This document shows positions 55,286 to 64,000 of a stretch of 64,000 nucleotides of DNA, piece after piece (position 1 is the first letter of the stretch; every line of letters starts with the position of its first letter). The DNA comes from Thermosyntropha sp. GTDB lineage: Bacteria; Bacillota; Syntrophomonadia; Syntrophomonadales; Syntrophomonadaceae. Below the pieces are notes generated by a model, which saw only the letters and a list, made by a program, of their open reading frames with translations, was not told the DNA's origin and searched no databases. The stretch covers positions 1 to 64,000 of the forward strand of contig NZ_JACDOH010000006.1 in assembly GCF_017656155.1 (NCBI RefSeq), in the 5' to 3' direction. A program made the translations under genes and the position numbers.

Positions 55286-56653
55286 ATGGTGGAAGATTTT
55301 AAAGGAAAAAGAGTGTTGGTTTTAGGTATGGCTAGAAGCGGCTTGGCTGCGGTTGATATTTTGCTTAAGCGTGGGGCTTTTGTAACGATAGCCGATGGCG
55401 GCAGTTCTGAACAGATTAAAGAAACAGCGGAAAAATTGAAAGATAAAGGACTTGATATTTTTATTGGCGGTTATCCGGAAATAAAAAAAGAAGATTTTGA
55501 CCTTTTGGTACTAAGCCCTGGAATACCCCTTGATATAGAGCCAATTCAGGCTGCTTATAGGCAAGGGGTTCCTATTATTGGAGAACTTGAGCTTGCTTAT
55601 CTAATTAAATCTCCTGCGGTGCGAATATATGCAGTTACAGGCACCAATGGCAAAACTACTACTACCGCGTTACTGCAGGCTATTTTTGAAAAAAATGGGG
55701 AAAATTCTTTGATGGGTGGTAATATTGGCATCCCACTTACTAAGATCATGGATGAATTAGAAGAAGGTGTTATTGCTGCCGAGGTTTCAAGTTTTCAGCT
55801 TGAAACTATAAAAAGTTTTAGACCTGATATCTGCGGGATTCTTAATATAACTCCTGATCATTTGGATAGACATAAAAATATGCAGAAATATATTGAAGCT
55901 AAGGCTAAGATTTTTGCTAATCAAAGGGCAGAGGATTTTGCGGTCTTAAATTATGATGATGATCTGGTAAGAAATTTAGCCTCTTTGAGTAAGGCGAAAG
56001 TAATATTTTTTTCAATTAGTCATATATTAAATGAAGGTTTATTTATTAAAAAAGATAGGATAGTTGTCAGGTTAAATGGAGAAGAAAATGAAATTTGCCG
56101 GTTAGAAGATATTTTACTTAAAGGAAAGCATAATCTAGAGAATGTTTTATGTGCGGCCTCAATTGCCCTTTTGGCAGGTGTTAAGGGAGAGGTTATAAAA
56201 GAAACCTTACGGACTTTTAAAGGTGTAAGACATCGAATGGAAGAAGTGGGAATAATTGATGGTATTCTTTATGTTAATGATTCAAAGGCCACCAATCCAG
56301 AATCAGCTTTAAAAGCTTTGGAAGCTTATAACAGTCCTGTAATACTTATTGCTGGGGGGAGGAATAAAGGGGCTGATTTTAGAAATTTTGCCCGGACAGC
56401 AAAGAACAAAGTCAAATATCTCATTCTTTTGGGAGAAGCCAAAGAAGAAATAAAACAGGCATTTATAGAAGAAGATTTTAAGTTTATATATGAAGCTTTT
56501 AATATGCGTGAAGCAGTCATGATTGCTAAAAAATTGGCTGAAAAAGGAGATGTTGTTTTATTATCTCCGGCATGTGCCAGTTGGGATATGTTTAAGAACT
56601 ATGAACACAGGGGAGATTGTTTCTGTGCACTTGTTAAAGATTTGGCTGATTAA
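55286..56653 (+). CDS. murD: UDP-MurNAc-L-alanine:D-glutamate ligase MurD
   Basis: This 455-residue Mur ligase has an N-terminal nucleotide-binding stretch (VLVLGMARSGLAAVDILL), LSPGIPLD (near residue 74), ATP motif AVTGTNGKTTTTALL (near 114), EVSSFQLETI (near 160) and GVRHRMEEVG (near 313). It adds D-Glu to UDP-MurNAc-L-Ala. The order mraY-murD-ftsW-murG is standard for dcw clusters. Confidence 0.95.
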   Translation: MVEDFKGKRVLVLGMARSGLAAVDILLKRGAFVTIADGGSSEQIKETAEKLKDKGLDIFIGGYPEIKKEDFDLLVLSPGIPLDIEPIQAAYRQGVPIIGELELAYLIKSPAVRIYAVTGTNGKTTTTALLQAIFEKNGENSLMGGNIGIPLTKIMDELEEGVIAAEVSSFQLETIKSFRPDICGILNITPDHLDRHKNMQKYIEAKAKIFANQRAEDFAVLNYDDDLVRNLASLSKAKVIFFSISHILNEGLFIKKDRIVVRLNGEENEICRLEDILLKGKHNLENVLCAASIALLAGVKGEVIKETLRTFKGVRHRMEEVGIIDGILYVNDSKATNPESALKALEAYNSPVILIAGGRNKGADFRNFARTAKNKVKYLILLGEAKEEIKQAFIEEDFKFIYEAFNMREAVMIAKKLAEKGDVVLLSPACASWDMFKNYEHRGDCFCALVKDLAD

Positions 56654-56687
56654 GAATAATTCTTGTTGTGATTAGGGGGGGAGGTTA

Positions 56688-57788
56688 ATGCGGCTTAAAA
56701 AAGGACCACCTGATTTTGTCCTTTTTATAACTATTTTAGCATTAGTAGGGATAGGACTCATTATGGTTTTCAGTTCGAGTTCGGTTACTGCTAATGTCAG
56801 ATATGGTGATCCTTATTATTTTTTTAAGCGGCAGTTGATGTGGGCATGTATAGGAACAGCAGCTATGATAGTTGTCATGCGAATGAGCCTTCCCAAGCTT
56901 AAGGCTTTAGTTTATCCCTTGGCGATTTTTGCTTTAATATGTCTTATTTTAGTTATTACTCCCTTGGGAATAGCAGCAAAAGGATCCAGCCGCTGGCTTG
57001 GGATAGGTTTTCTCTCTTTTACCCCTTCGGAGTTGGCCAAGCTGGCAATAGTTATGTTTATGGCTAAAACTCTGGAAGTTAATATTGATAATATAAAATC
57101 TTTTAAAAAAGGGCTTTTACCTTATTTAATAATGCTTGCCATAGTATGTGGCCTTATCATGATGCAGCCGGATTTGGGAACTTCGTTTGCCATAGCAGGT
57201 ACGGTTTTCTTTATGCTTTTGGCGGCAGGTGCGCGGTGGTCACATTTAGTAGGGTTGTCAGTAGCAGGTTTAGGAGCTGTCTTTGCTGCGATTATGCTTG
57301 AGCCATATAGATTGGAACGTTTTATTGCCTTTTGGAATCCCTGGAAATATGCTTCTGATGAAGGATTTCAAACTATTCAATCTTTATATGCTTTAGGTTC
57401 AGGCGGTTTATTCGGCATGGGGTTGGGACGTAGCCGGCAGAAGTTTTTTTATTTACCTGAACAGCATACCGACTTTATTTTTGCTATTTTAGGGGAAGAG
57501 TTGGGTTTTATAGGTGCTTTTTTGGTAATTGCACTATTTCTCCTTTTTGCCTGGCGGGGATTTAAGATAGCTATAAATGCACCGGATAATTTCAGCAGTT
57601 TGCTGGCAGCAGGAATTACTACCATGATAGTTTTTCAGGCGGCAATCAATATTGGAGTAGTTGCAGGGGCTTTACCGGTTACGGGGATAACTTTGCCTTT
57701 TATAAGTTATGGAGGGTCATCATTACTTTTTACTATGATAGGAGCAGGTATTTTGCTTAATATTTCAAGATATAGTTCGGAAAGATAG
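56688..57788 (+). CDS. ftsW: Septal peptidoglycan glycosyltransferase FtsW/SpoVE (SEDS family)
   Basis: This 366-residue SEDS protein has about ten membrane helices. Conserved features include VFSSSSVTA near the N terminus, [16 protein letters not shown] (near residue 110), QPDLGTSF (near 160), [21 protein letters not shown] (shortened core HTDFIF, near 255) and [11 protein letters not shown] (near 338). SEDS proteins polymerise lipid II together with a class B penicillin-binding protein, here the one at 49209. FtsW and SpoVE cannot be told apart from sequence alone. Confidence 0.93.
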   Translation: MRLKKGPPDFVLFITILALVGIGLIMVFSSSSVTANVRYGDPYYFFKRQLMWACIGTAAMIVVMRMSLPKLKALVYPLAIFALICLILVITPLGIAAKGSSRWLGIGFLSFTPSELAKLAIVMFMAKTLEVNIDNIKSFKKGLLPYLIMLAIVCGLIMMQPDLGTSFAIAGTVFFMLLAAGARWSHLVGLSVAGLGAVFAAIMLEPYRLERFIAFWNPWKYASDEGFQTIQSLYALGSGGLFGMGLGRSRQKFFYLPEQHTDFIFAILGEELGFIGAFLVIALFLLFAWRGFKIAINAPDNFSSLLAAGITTMIVFQAAINIGVVAGALPVTGITLPFISYGGSSLLFTMIGAGILLNISRYSSER

Positions 57789-57801
57789 GAGGATAGTTTG
57801 T

Positions 57802-58896
57802 ATGCGCCTTATTTTGAGCGGCGGCGGAACAGGTGGTCATATATATCCGGCCTTGGCTGTTGCAAAGGGAGTTAGAGAGATTATCCCAGATGTAGAAATA
57901 ATTTATGTGGGAACTGAAAAGGGTATGGAAAAAGATATAGTAAAAAAGGCAGGTTATCCCTTTAAATCAATAGATATATCTGGAATAGACCGCTCTTCAA
58001 TGTTAAAAGCTTCTAAATCTTTAATTAAATTTCCCAAGAGTTTTATTCAAGCCTTTAATATAATTAAAAATTTTAAGCCTGATGTGGTCCTCGGAACTGG
58101 CGGATATGTATCTTTCCCAGTAGTTTTGGCGGGTACTTTTTTTAATTGTAAGACAATAATTCATGAACAAAATGTTTTTCCTGGTTTGGCAAATCGCAAT
58201 CTCGCTTCAAGGGTAGACTATGTATTGCTTACTTTTGAAGAAACTAAAAAATATTTAAAAGCTAAAAATATTAAGGTAACCGGGCTCCCTGTGCGCAAAG
58301 AGATTGTGGAAGTCCAAAAAGATGTGGCAATGAGAAATTTAGGACTTGAGGACAAGTTTACTCTGGTTGCTTTTGGAGGCAGCCGGGGAGCTATGAGCAT
58401 AAATAAAGCAATGATTGATTTGGTGGAAAAATATAAGAATGAGGATGTCCAGATAATATGGATTACAGGAAACACAAGATATGAAGAAATATTGAATAAA
58501 CTTAAGGAGAAAATTGATTTGGATAAGATGAAACTTACCTTAAGGTTATTCCCCTATATGTATAATATTGAAGAGGCATTGGCAGCGGCTGATTTGGCTG
58601 TCTGCCGGGCAGGAGCCAGTACTTTATGTGAGCTGGCCGTGTTAGGTCTTCCTGCAATATTGGTTCCTTATCCTTATGCAGCAGAAGGACATCAGGAGAA
58701 AAATGCCCGTGTCCTTAAAGAAAAAAAAGCGGTGGAAATGGTTATTGATGAATATTTGGATGGAGATACTCTTTATAAAAAAGTTGAAGAGTTGAGGAAA
58801 AATCCACACAGGCTTAAAGAAATGAAAAATAACCTGAAAAAAGAAGCACATTTATATGCTTTGCAGGATATTGTTGAAGTTATTATAAAGGGTTGA
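57802..58896 (+). CDS. murG: UDP-GlcNAc:lipid I GlcNAc transferase MurG
   Basis: This 364-residue GT-B fold enzyme adds GlcNAc to lipid I to form lipid II at the inner membrane face. [17 protein letters not shown] (near residue 4) is the first glycine-rich loop; [13 protein letters not shown] (near 97), [13 protein letters not shown] (near 120), FGGSRGA (near 191) and [15 protein letters not shown] (near 268) complete the family pattern. AGGAGG lies upstream of the ATG. A 100-base gap with a small GTGGT/ACCAC hairpin separates it from murC. Confidence 0.95.
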   Translation: MRLILSGGGTGGHIYPALAVAKGVREIIPDVEIIYVGTEKGMEKDIVKKAGYPFKSIDISGIDRSSMLKASKSLIKFPKSFIQAFNIIKNFKPDVVLGTGGYVSFPVVLAGTFFNCKTIIHEQNVFPGLANRNLASRVDYVLLTFEETKKYLKAKNIKVTGLPVRKEIVEVQKDVAMRNLGLEDKFTLVAFGGSRGAMSINKAMIDLVEKYKNEDVQIIWITGNTRYEEILNKLKEKIDLDKMKLTLRLFPYMYNIEEALAAADLAVCRAGASTLCELAVLGLPAILVPYPYAAEGHQEKNARVLKEKKAVEMVIDEYLDGDTLYKKVEELRKNPHRLKEMKNNLKKEAHLYALQDIVEVIIKG

Positions 58897-58996
58897 TTTG
58901 GAAATTTTACTACTATTTATATTGGTGGTATGTAACCACTTTTATTAGTTCTGCATACTATAAGGTGTAACTTTTGAAAGAGAAGGAGATGAAAAA

Positions 58997-60391
58997 ATGG
59001 CCACTACACCAGGGCAATGGATCCATATGGTAGGTATAGGCGGAGCAGGTATGAGTGGCATAGCACAAATACTGTTTGAACAAGGATTTAAAGTTACTGG
59101 CTCGGATTTACAGGTCAATGGCACTGTTACACGGTTAAAAGAAATGGGAATAGAGGTTTTTCAAGGTCATTCTTCAGTAAACCTTAAGGAAGGAGTTGAT
59201 CTTTTAGTAATTTCTTCAGCTGTCCCACAGGATAATTCTGAAGTTCAGATGGCTTTAAAACGAAATATTCCAGTTTTAAAACGCGGTCAAATGCTGGCTT
59301 CTCTTGTTAATAAGCAAAAAGGAATTGCGGTGGCTGGAGCTCATGGAAAAACTACTACTACTTCCATGATTTATTGGATTTTAAATAAATGTGGATTAGA
59401 TCCTACCTTTATAGTAGGGGGAGAGCTTCAAGATAATCATATGAATGCCAAACTGGGAAAGGGCGAGTATTTTATAGTGGAAGCCGATGAAAGTGATGCT
59501 TCATTTTTAGAGATTTTACCTTATATTGCTGTGGTTACTAATATTGAAGATGATCATTTGGATTATTATAAATCGTTGGAAAATATCAAAAAAGCCTTTG
59601 CTCAGTTTATTAACCAGATAAAACCTGATGGCTTTGTAGTTTTATATGGTGAAGACCAGTATATTTCCGAAATAAGGGAGGATACAAAAGTAAAAACTAT
59701 AACTTATGGCGAAAGACCTGATAATGATTATTATATTAGAAATTGGGAACAGAAGGATACAGGTTCAGTATTTGACATTTATAAAAGTAAGTGGTATTTG
59801 GGAAAAGTAGAATTATCTGTTCCAGGAAAACATAATGCTTTAAATGCTGCTGCCGCTATAGCTGTAACCTTAGAAATAGGGTTGAATTTTGAAGAGGTGG
59901 CAAAAGCCATTAAGACTTTCCATGGTGCTAAAAGACGATTTCAAATTAAAGGTGAAAAAATGGGTATTCTGGTAGTTGATGATTATGCCCATCATCCTAC
60001 TGAAATAAAGGCTACTTTACGCACAGCTTTAAATTTGCAGCGTGGTAGAGTAATAGCGGTTTTTCAACCCCATCGTTATACCCGGACAGAAAAATTGGGC
60101 AAAGAGCTGGGAGAAGCTTTTTCAGATTGTGATTTAGCTCTTTTTACTGAAGTATATGCAGCAGGGGAAAAACCTATTCCAGGAATTGATGGAAAAGTAG
60201 TGTATGAATCGGCTTTGGCTGCAGGCTGCAATGCAGTATATTTGGATTCTTTTGTTAAGATAAAAAATTATTTATTAGAAAATACAAAAAAGGGAGATCT
60301 GATTATTACTATAGGTGCAGGTGATATTTGGAAAATAGGAGAAGAGTTTTTAAGTGAACTTGAAGCCCGCGTGGTTAGGGGCATATCCTAG
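58997..60391 (+). CDS. murC: UDP-MurNAc:L-alanine ligase MurC
   Basis: This 464-residue Mur ligase has the N-terminal HMVGIGGAGMSGIAQIL, ATP motif VAGAHGKTTTTSMI (near residue 112), EADESDASFL (near 170) and VDDYAHHPTEIKATL (near 330). It adds the first amino acid, L-Ala, to UDP-MurNAc. It ends 13 bases before murA. Confidence 0.95.
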   Translation: MATTPGQWIHMVGIGGAGMSGIAQILFEQGFKVTGSDLQVNGTVTRLKEMGIEVFQGHSSVNLKEGVDLLVISSAVPQDNSEVQMALKRNIPVLKRGQMLASLVNKQKGIAVAGAHGKTTTTSMIYWILNKCGLDPTFIVGGELQDNHMNAKLGKGEYFIVEADESDASFLEILPYIAVVTNIEDDHLDYYKSLENIKKAFAQFINQIKPDGFVVLYGEDQYISEIREDTKVKTITYGERPDNDYYIRNWEQKDTGSVFDIYKSKWYLGKVELSVPGKHNALNAAAAIAVTLEIGLNFEEVAKAIKTFHGAKRRFQIKGEKMGILVVDDYAHHPTEIKATLRTALNLQRGRVIAVFQPHRYTRTEKLGKELGEAFSDCDLALFTEVYAAGEKPIPGIDGKVVYESALAAGCNAVYLDSFVKIKNYLLENTKKGDLIITIGAGDIWKIGEEFLSELEARVVRGIS

Positions 60392-60404
60392 CGGAGGTGT
60401 TTTT

Positions 60405-61655
60405 TTGGGCAAGTTAATAGTTCGTGGTAATATGCCTCTAAAAGGGCAGATTACGATCAGTGGTTCGAAAAATTCTATTCTTCCTATAATGGCGGCAAGC
60501 ATAATGTCGAATGAGGAAGTGGTACTTACTGGAGTACCTGATTTGGAAGATATAAATGTAATGGCAGAAGCACTTACAACGCTAGGAGCTAGAATAAAAA
60601 GGGAAGATGATGTTTTGATTATTGACAGCAGGAGCATATCAAGTTATGAAATTCCGGAAAATATTTCTCGAAAGATGAGAGCATCTAATTTAGTTATGGG
60701 TGCGCTTTTAGCCCGCTTCAGAGAAGCAAAGGTAGCTTATCCTGGAGGGTGTAACATCGGCAGTCGTCCTGTAGATTTACATTTAAAAGGATTTGAAAGC
60801 CTTGGTTATAAAGTAAATGCTGAGGCAGGATTTATGGAAGGAAAAGCAGTTAATATTAAGGGAACTGAAATAATGTTGGATTTTCCCAGTGTGGGTGCCA
60901 CTGAAAATATTATGATGGCAGCCAGCATGGTTCCGGGAACTACTATAATCCGTAATGCAGCCCGTGAGCCGGAAATAGTTGATCTGCAAAATTTTCTTAA
61001 TCGCATGGGAGCTAAGGTGAAAGGAGCAGGATTAGATACTATACGGATTGAAGGGGTAAAATACCTGGAGGGAGTTCAGCATACGGTAATTCCTGATCGT
61101 ATTGAGGCCGGGACTTTTATGGTGGCGGCAGTTATAACCAGAGGAGAGGTATGTTTAAACAATGTTATAGTAGAACATGTTCAACCTGTGGTAGCGAAAC
61201 TTAAGGAAATAGGAGCAGAGATATATAACTGTAATGCAGGAATAAGGGTAACAGGTAGTCGAAATTTAAGGGCTGCAGATATAAAAACTATGCCTTATCC
61301 TGGTTTTCCTACTGATATGCAGCCGCAGATTATGGCTTTATTGTCAACGGTAAAAGGAACCAGTGTAGTAGTAGAAACTATATTTGACAACCGATTTATG
61401 CATGTTCAGGAACTGAGAAGGATGGGGGCAGATATAAAAGTAGAAGGAAGAGTGGCTATAATAAAAGGCAAAAAATATTTAGAAGGTGCTTCAGTTGAAG
61501 CTACTGATTTGAGAGCAGGCGCAGCATTAGTTTTAGCAGCATTGTCTGCAGTTGGGGAATCGGAAATAACAGGTGTTTATCATATTGATCGCGGATATGA
61601 AAAATTACACATAAAATTGAAAAATTTAGGAGCAGATATCGAAAGAATTGAATAA
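60405..61655 (+). CDS. murA: UDP-GlcNAc 1-carboxyvinyltransferase MurA
   Basis: This 416-residue enzyme transfers enolpyruvate to UDP-GlcNAc, the first committed step of peptidoglycan synthesis. SGSKNSILPIMAAS (near residue 20) carries the conserved Lys-Asn, and PGGCNIGSRPVDLH has Cys116 at the loop position bound by fosfomycin in sensitive enzymes, so sensitivity would be predicted. The TTG start at 60405 after GGAGGTG gives the normal family N terminus; an open extension to 60354 overlaps murC in another frame. Confidence 0.94.
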   Translation: MGKLIVRGNMPLKGQITISGSKNSILPIMAASIMSNEEVVLTGVPDLEDINVMAEALTTLGARIKREDDVLIIDSRSISSYEIPENISRKMRASNLVMGALLARFREAKVAYPGGCNIGSRPVDLHLKGFESLGYKVNAEAGFMEGKAVNIKGTEIMLDFPSVGATENIMMAASMVPGTTIIRNAAREPEIVDLQNFLNRMGAKVKGAGLDTIRIEGVKYLEGVQHTVIPDRIEAGTFMVAAVITRGEVCLNNVIVEHVQPVVAKLKEIGAEIYNCNAGIRVTGSRNLRAADIKTMPYPGFPTDMQPQIMALLSTVKGTSVVVETIFDNRFMHVQELRRMGADIKVEGRVAIIKGKKYLEGASVEATDLRAGAALVLAALSAVGESEITGVYHIDRGYEKLHIKLKNLGADIERIE

Positions 61656-61657
61656 AT

Positions 61658-61688
61658 GCTTTGAGAGATTATCTCAAGCTTTTTTTTT
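61658..61688 (+). terminator. Terminator after murA
   Basis: GCTTTGAGA pairs with TCTCAAGC (one bulged T) around a five-base loop and is followed by ten T. It splits the dcw cluster: ftsQ and later genes may have their own promoter. Confidence 0.88.
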
Positions 61689-61768
61689 TGTATCAATAAT
61701 TATAATGATTTTATGTTATTTATTTGCTATAATCGATTCAGTTAGTATGTGGGGGAGTTTATGAGTTT

Positions 61769-62494
61769 ATGCGCAAAGTGGTAACTTTTGCTTTGCTCGG
61801 TATAGCAGTTTTAATTTGCTTTTATCTTTTTATGCACAGTTCTTTTTTTAATGTGGAAAAGATATATGTTACTGGAAACAAAGAAGTATCAGAGCAGGAA
61901 ATTTTGGATATTTCAGGTATTTCTTCAGGGGGTAACATATTTGAGGTAAATAATCGTATTTGTTCTAAAGCAATTGAACTGCATCCTATGATTAAAAAGG
62001 CTCAAGTTATAAGACATCTTCCCCGAACAATAGAGATAAGAGTGGAAGAAAGAAAAATATGGGCAGTTGTGCCTTTGCATGATTTGGTGCTTTGTATAGA
62101 TGAGGAAGGGGTATGTATAGATCGCAGGCTTTATTTTCCTTCAGGGGATTATCCTATAATAACTATGGAAAAGTTTCCGGAAAAGGTAAATCTGGGGCAG
62201 AAGGTTGAGCCTTATGGTATAAATATGATATATCAGATTTGGAATAATCTTAAGCCAGATATGAGAAAAAAGATATCAGATTTTCACTATATAAATAGCA
62301 AGAAAGAAGTGGTAATGTATACGGCTGTTGGGACTGAAATAAAGTTTGGTTCTACGGACAGATTGGATGAAAAGGTAGATTTTTTGGAAAAAGCTTTAGC
62401 TTTAGAGGAGGATTTTAACAAAAAAGGGACTGAAGTTATTGAATATATCGATTTGCGCTTTAAGGGACAACCTGTGGTAAAAACAAAAGAATGA
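61769..62494 (+). CDS. ftsQ: Cell division protein FtsQ/DivIB
   Basis: This 241-residue bitopic protein has one membrane helix (about residues 5-24), then a POTRA domain (FFNVEKIYVTGNKEVSEQEI; KAQVIRHLPRTIEIRVEER) and a beta domain ending in YIDLRFKGQPVVK. This is the FtsQ/DivIB pattern; the protein scaffolds FtsL and DivIC at the septum. It follows a terminator, with GTGGGGGAG before the start. Confidence 0.9.
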   Translation: MRKVVTFALLGIAVLICFYLFMHSSFFNVEKIYVTGNKEVSEQEILDISGISSGGNIFEVNNRICSKAIELHPMIKKAQVIRHLPRTIEIRVEERKIWAVVPLHDLVLCIDEEGVCIDRRLYFPSGDYPIITMEKFPEKVNLGQKVEPYGINMIYQIWNNLKPDMRKKISDFHYINSKKEVVMYTAVGTEIKFGSTDRLDEKVDFLEKALALEEDFNKKGTEVIEYIDLRFKGQPVVKTKE

Positions 62495-62510
62495 TAGTTG
62501 GTGATAGATT

Positions 62511-63233
62511 ATGGAAAAAAAATCGACCTTTATATCAATAGCCGCTGTTTGTTTAGTTTTGGGGATGATGCTTGCTATTCAGTTTAAAACTACCCAGAGT
62601 TATCAGCAGGCTACGCTTCCAGCGCGAATAAATGAACTGTCCCAGCAGCTAAATACGGTTACAGAAGAGCGTGACGCACTAGCCGAAGAGGTTTTAATTT
62701 TAAGGGAAAAACTTAAAAACAGCCGTGATTATGATCAAGCTATGTTGGATTTACAGGAAGAACTGCAAAGGGCGAGTATGGCAGCATGTATGTTGCCAGT
62801 TGAAGGGCCAGGAATAATAGTTATTCTAGATGACAGCAAACGTATTCTTCAACCAGGGGAAAATCCAAATAATTTATTAATTCATGATATAGACATTTTA
62901 ATGCTGATCAATGAATTAAAAGCATCTGGAGCTGAAGCTATATCGATAAATGGAGAAAGAATTACCGCCATGACGGAAATCAGATGTGCTGGAACTATGA
63001 TTTTGGTAAACTGGAATAAGATTTCTCCTCCTTTTGAAATAAGGGCTATAGGGAATCCTGATATGCTGGAAAGTGGGCTGATGATAAGAGGGGGCATAGT
63101 GGAAATGTTAAAGGTAGGGGGGATGCAGGTGAATATACAAAAAATGGAAAAGATAAGTATCCCCGCTTATAATGGAAAGCTAAAGTTTAAATACAGCACA
63201 CCGGTAGAATATAAAGAGGAAAAGGCGGAATAG
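62511..63233 (+). CDS. DUF881 family membrane-anchored protein (YlxW/YlxX-like)
   Basis: This 240-residue protein has an N-terminal anchor (about residues 6-24), a coiled coil (about 38-85; NELSQQLNTVTEERDALAEE) and a DUF881 domain (about 90-235) with GPGIIVILDD, LLIHDIDILMLINELKASGA and GEAISINGERI-like features (here EAISINGERI). Members sit between ftsQ and sbp in many Firmicutes and are thought to act in division or envelope assembly, without a known biochemical activity. Confidence 0.88.
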   Translation: MEKKSTFISIAAVCLVLGMMLAIQFKTTQSYQQATLPARINELSQQLNTVTEERDALAEEVLILREKLKNSRDYDQAMLDLQEELQRASMAACMLPVEGPGIIVILDDSKRILQPGENPNNLLIHDIDILMLINELKASGAEAISINGERITAMTEIRCAGTMILVNWNKISPPFEIRAIGNPDMLESGLMIRGGIVEMLKVGGMQVNIQKMEKISIPAYNGKLKFKYSTPVEYKEEKAE

Positions 63234-63238
63234 ATATT

Positions 63239-63571
63239 ATGTGGTTATTAGCTATTTTTTGTTTGATATTAGGAATTATAATTGGTTTTAATATGCCTCT
63301 TCTTCCGGTACTTTATGCTAAATATATGTCAATAGCTGTTTTAGCCGCATTAGACTCGGTTTTTGGCGGTATAAGGGCTTATATGGAGGATACATTTGAT
63401 AATCTAGTTTTTATAAGCGGTTTTGTCGCCAACACATTGCTGGCAGCAGGTCTTGCCTATTTAGGAGACAAGCTGGGTGTAGAGCTTTATCTAGCGGCAG
63501 TTGTCGTTTTTGGCGTGCGCATATTCCAGAATTTGGGAATCATACGTCGATATCTATTGAAAAAATACTAA
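63239..63571 (+). CDS. sbp: Small basic protein Sbp (DUF1290)
   Basis: This 110-residue membrane protein has three predicted helices and the DUF1290 signatures IGFNMPLLPVLYAKYMSIAV, LDSVFGGIRAYMEDTFD and a VFGVRIFQNLGIIRR end. It lies directly between the DUF881 gene and ftsA, as in Bacillus and many clostridia. Its function is not known; it is a conserved neighbour of the division genes. Confidence 0.92.
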   Translation: MWLLAIFCLILGIIIGFNMPLLPVLYAKYMSIAVLAALDSVFGGIRAYMEDTFDNLVFISGFVANTLLAAGLAYLGDKLGVELYLAAVVVFGVRIFQNLGIIRRYLLKKY

Positions 63572-63588
63572 ATAAAATCAGGTGTAAT

Positions 63589-63611
63589 AAAAAGGAATAT
63601 CCGTCCTTTTG
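63589..63611 (+). terminator. Small hairpin between sbp and ftsA
   Basis: AAAAGGA pairs with TCCTTTT around a seven-base loop. The stem is weak and the T-run is part of the stem, so it is at most a partial terminator. Confidence 0.35.
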
Positions 63612-63652
63612 TGGTATTTGTAATTTAGAGTATTAAAAAGGGGCGGATAATT

Positions 63653-64000
63653 ATTAGAAGACATGGTTTGGCAGTAGGACTGGATATTGGGACTACTTCC
63701 ATTAAAGCAGCTCTAGGCGAAATTACATATGGACAAGAAGTAAATATTTTAGGTGTGTGTCAGGCTTCTTCTACCGGATTGCGCCGGGGTAACATAATTG
63801 ATATTGAAAATACTGCTAATTCAATAGCCGAGTGTTTGCATGAACTGCAAAGATTGACAGGAGTAGAGGTATATAATGCAGTTGTTGGATTTTCCAGTGC
63901 AGATATATTATCGATTAATAACCGGGCTGTAATTGCAGTGGGTAATCCCGGTAGCGAGATCCTTCCTGAAGATAAAGAAAGGGTGCTAAAGTCGGCTCAA
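63653..64000 (+). CDS. ftsA: Cell division protein FtsA, N-terminal part (cut by window end)
   Basis: The frame reads IRRHGLAVGLDIGTTSIKAA and continues GLRRGNIIDIEN ... EVYNAVVGFSSADI, the N-terminal actin-fold of FtsA, which tethers FtsZ to the membrane. At least 116 codons are present before the window ends. The frame has no ATG or GTG: after a stop at 63626-63628, the only near-start codons are ATT/ATA (63629, 63647, 63650, 63653) and a TTG at 63668. AAAAAGGGG at 63635-63643 lies nine bases before the ATT at 63653, whereas the TTG is 24 bases away. An ATT start is therefore inferred, giving a normal RRHG N terminus. Confidence 0.85.
   Translation, partial: MRRHGLAVGLDIGTTSIKAALGEITYGQEVNILGVCQASSTGLRRGNIIDIENTANSIAECLHELQRLTGVEVYNAVVGFSSADILSINNRAVIAVGNPGSEILPEDKERVLKSAQ

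Noticed and set aside
1-64000. CRISPR arrays, tRNA genes, prophage or integrated conjugative elements
   Set aside because: No repeat-spacer pattern, tRNA cloverleaf, integrase or phage structural gene was recognised in the window.

Overview
The window is AT-rich chromosomal DNA from an anaerobic, low-GC Gram-positive bacterium of the class Clostridia. The evidence is the gene content: a selenocysteine formate dehydrogenase, a butyrate/acetate-type CoA-transferase remnant, a T-box riboswitch, 6S RNA between aspS and tcdA, a DUF896 gene, hemZ, a MurE with the meso-diaminopimelate motif DNPR, a PASTA-bearing SpoVD-type penicillin-binding protein, and a division cluster containing DUF881 and small basic protein genes. 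A syntrophic fatty-acid oxidiser (Syntrophomonas-like) would fit, but the genus is an inference. Most genes are ordinary and intact.

Layout. 1-40 is the 3' end of a 5S rRNA gene. 320-1669 is a CoA-disulfide-reductase-type flavoprotein. 1943-7415 (minus strand) is a Tat-exported, membrane-bound formate dehydrogenase operon (alpha subunit with a UGA selenocysteine codon and SECIS hairpin, FeS beta subunit, cytochrome b gamma subunit) followed by fdhE. 7641-9317 is a decayed stretch: a deleted moeA-type pseudogene, unassigned sequence and a truncated CoA-transferase pseudogene. 9318-13616 holds an aldehyde dehydrogenase and an SsuABC/TauABC-like ABC importer. 13886-17143 holds two divergent molybdopterin molybdotransferase genes, one fused to a periplasmic-binding-like domain. 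17176-18273 is a P-loop ATPase of unclear role.

18523-26673 looks like one regulatory circuit: a sensor kinase with an extracellular amino-acid-binding-type domain, an NtrC-type sigma-54 activator, then a well-formed -24/-12 promoter directly in front of a complete branched-chain amino acid ABC operon (livKHMGF). 27064-39841 carries housekeeping genes: recJ, rel, dtd, an MBL-fold hydrolase, a Phe-specific T-box with a duplicated antiterminator/terminator module controlling aroF-pheA, hemZ, hisS and aspS. 6S RNA, tcdA, an unusual endonuclease III relative, paaK and an ACT-domain gene follow. 43604-46988 is a poorly characterised cell-envelope trio.

47293 to the window end is the division and cell-wall (dcw) cluster: mraZ, rsmH, ftsL, ftsI/spoVD, murE, murF, mraY, murD, ftsW, murG, murC, murA, ftsQ, DUF881, sbp and the start of ftsA. 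Three 10-bp-spaced AAAGTGG repeats upstream of mraZ match a MraZ operator. The ftsA reading frame has no ATG, GTG or TTG at ribosome-binding distance and probably starts at ATT.

No intact insertion sequence, prophage, CRISPR array or tRNA gene was seen. The most useful leads are the sigma-54 circuit, the compound T-box, the unassigned envelope trio and the probable ATT start of ftsA.
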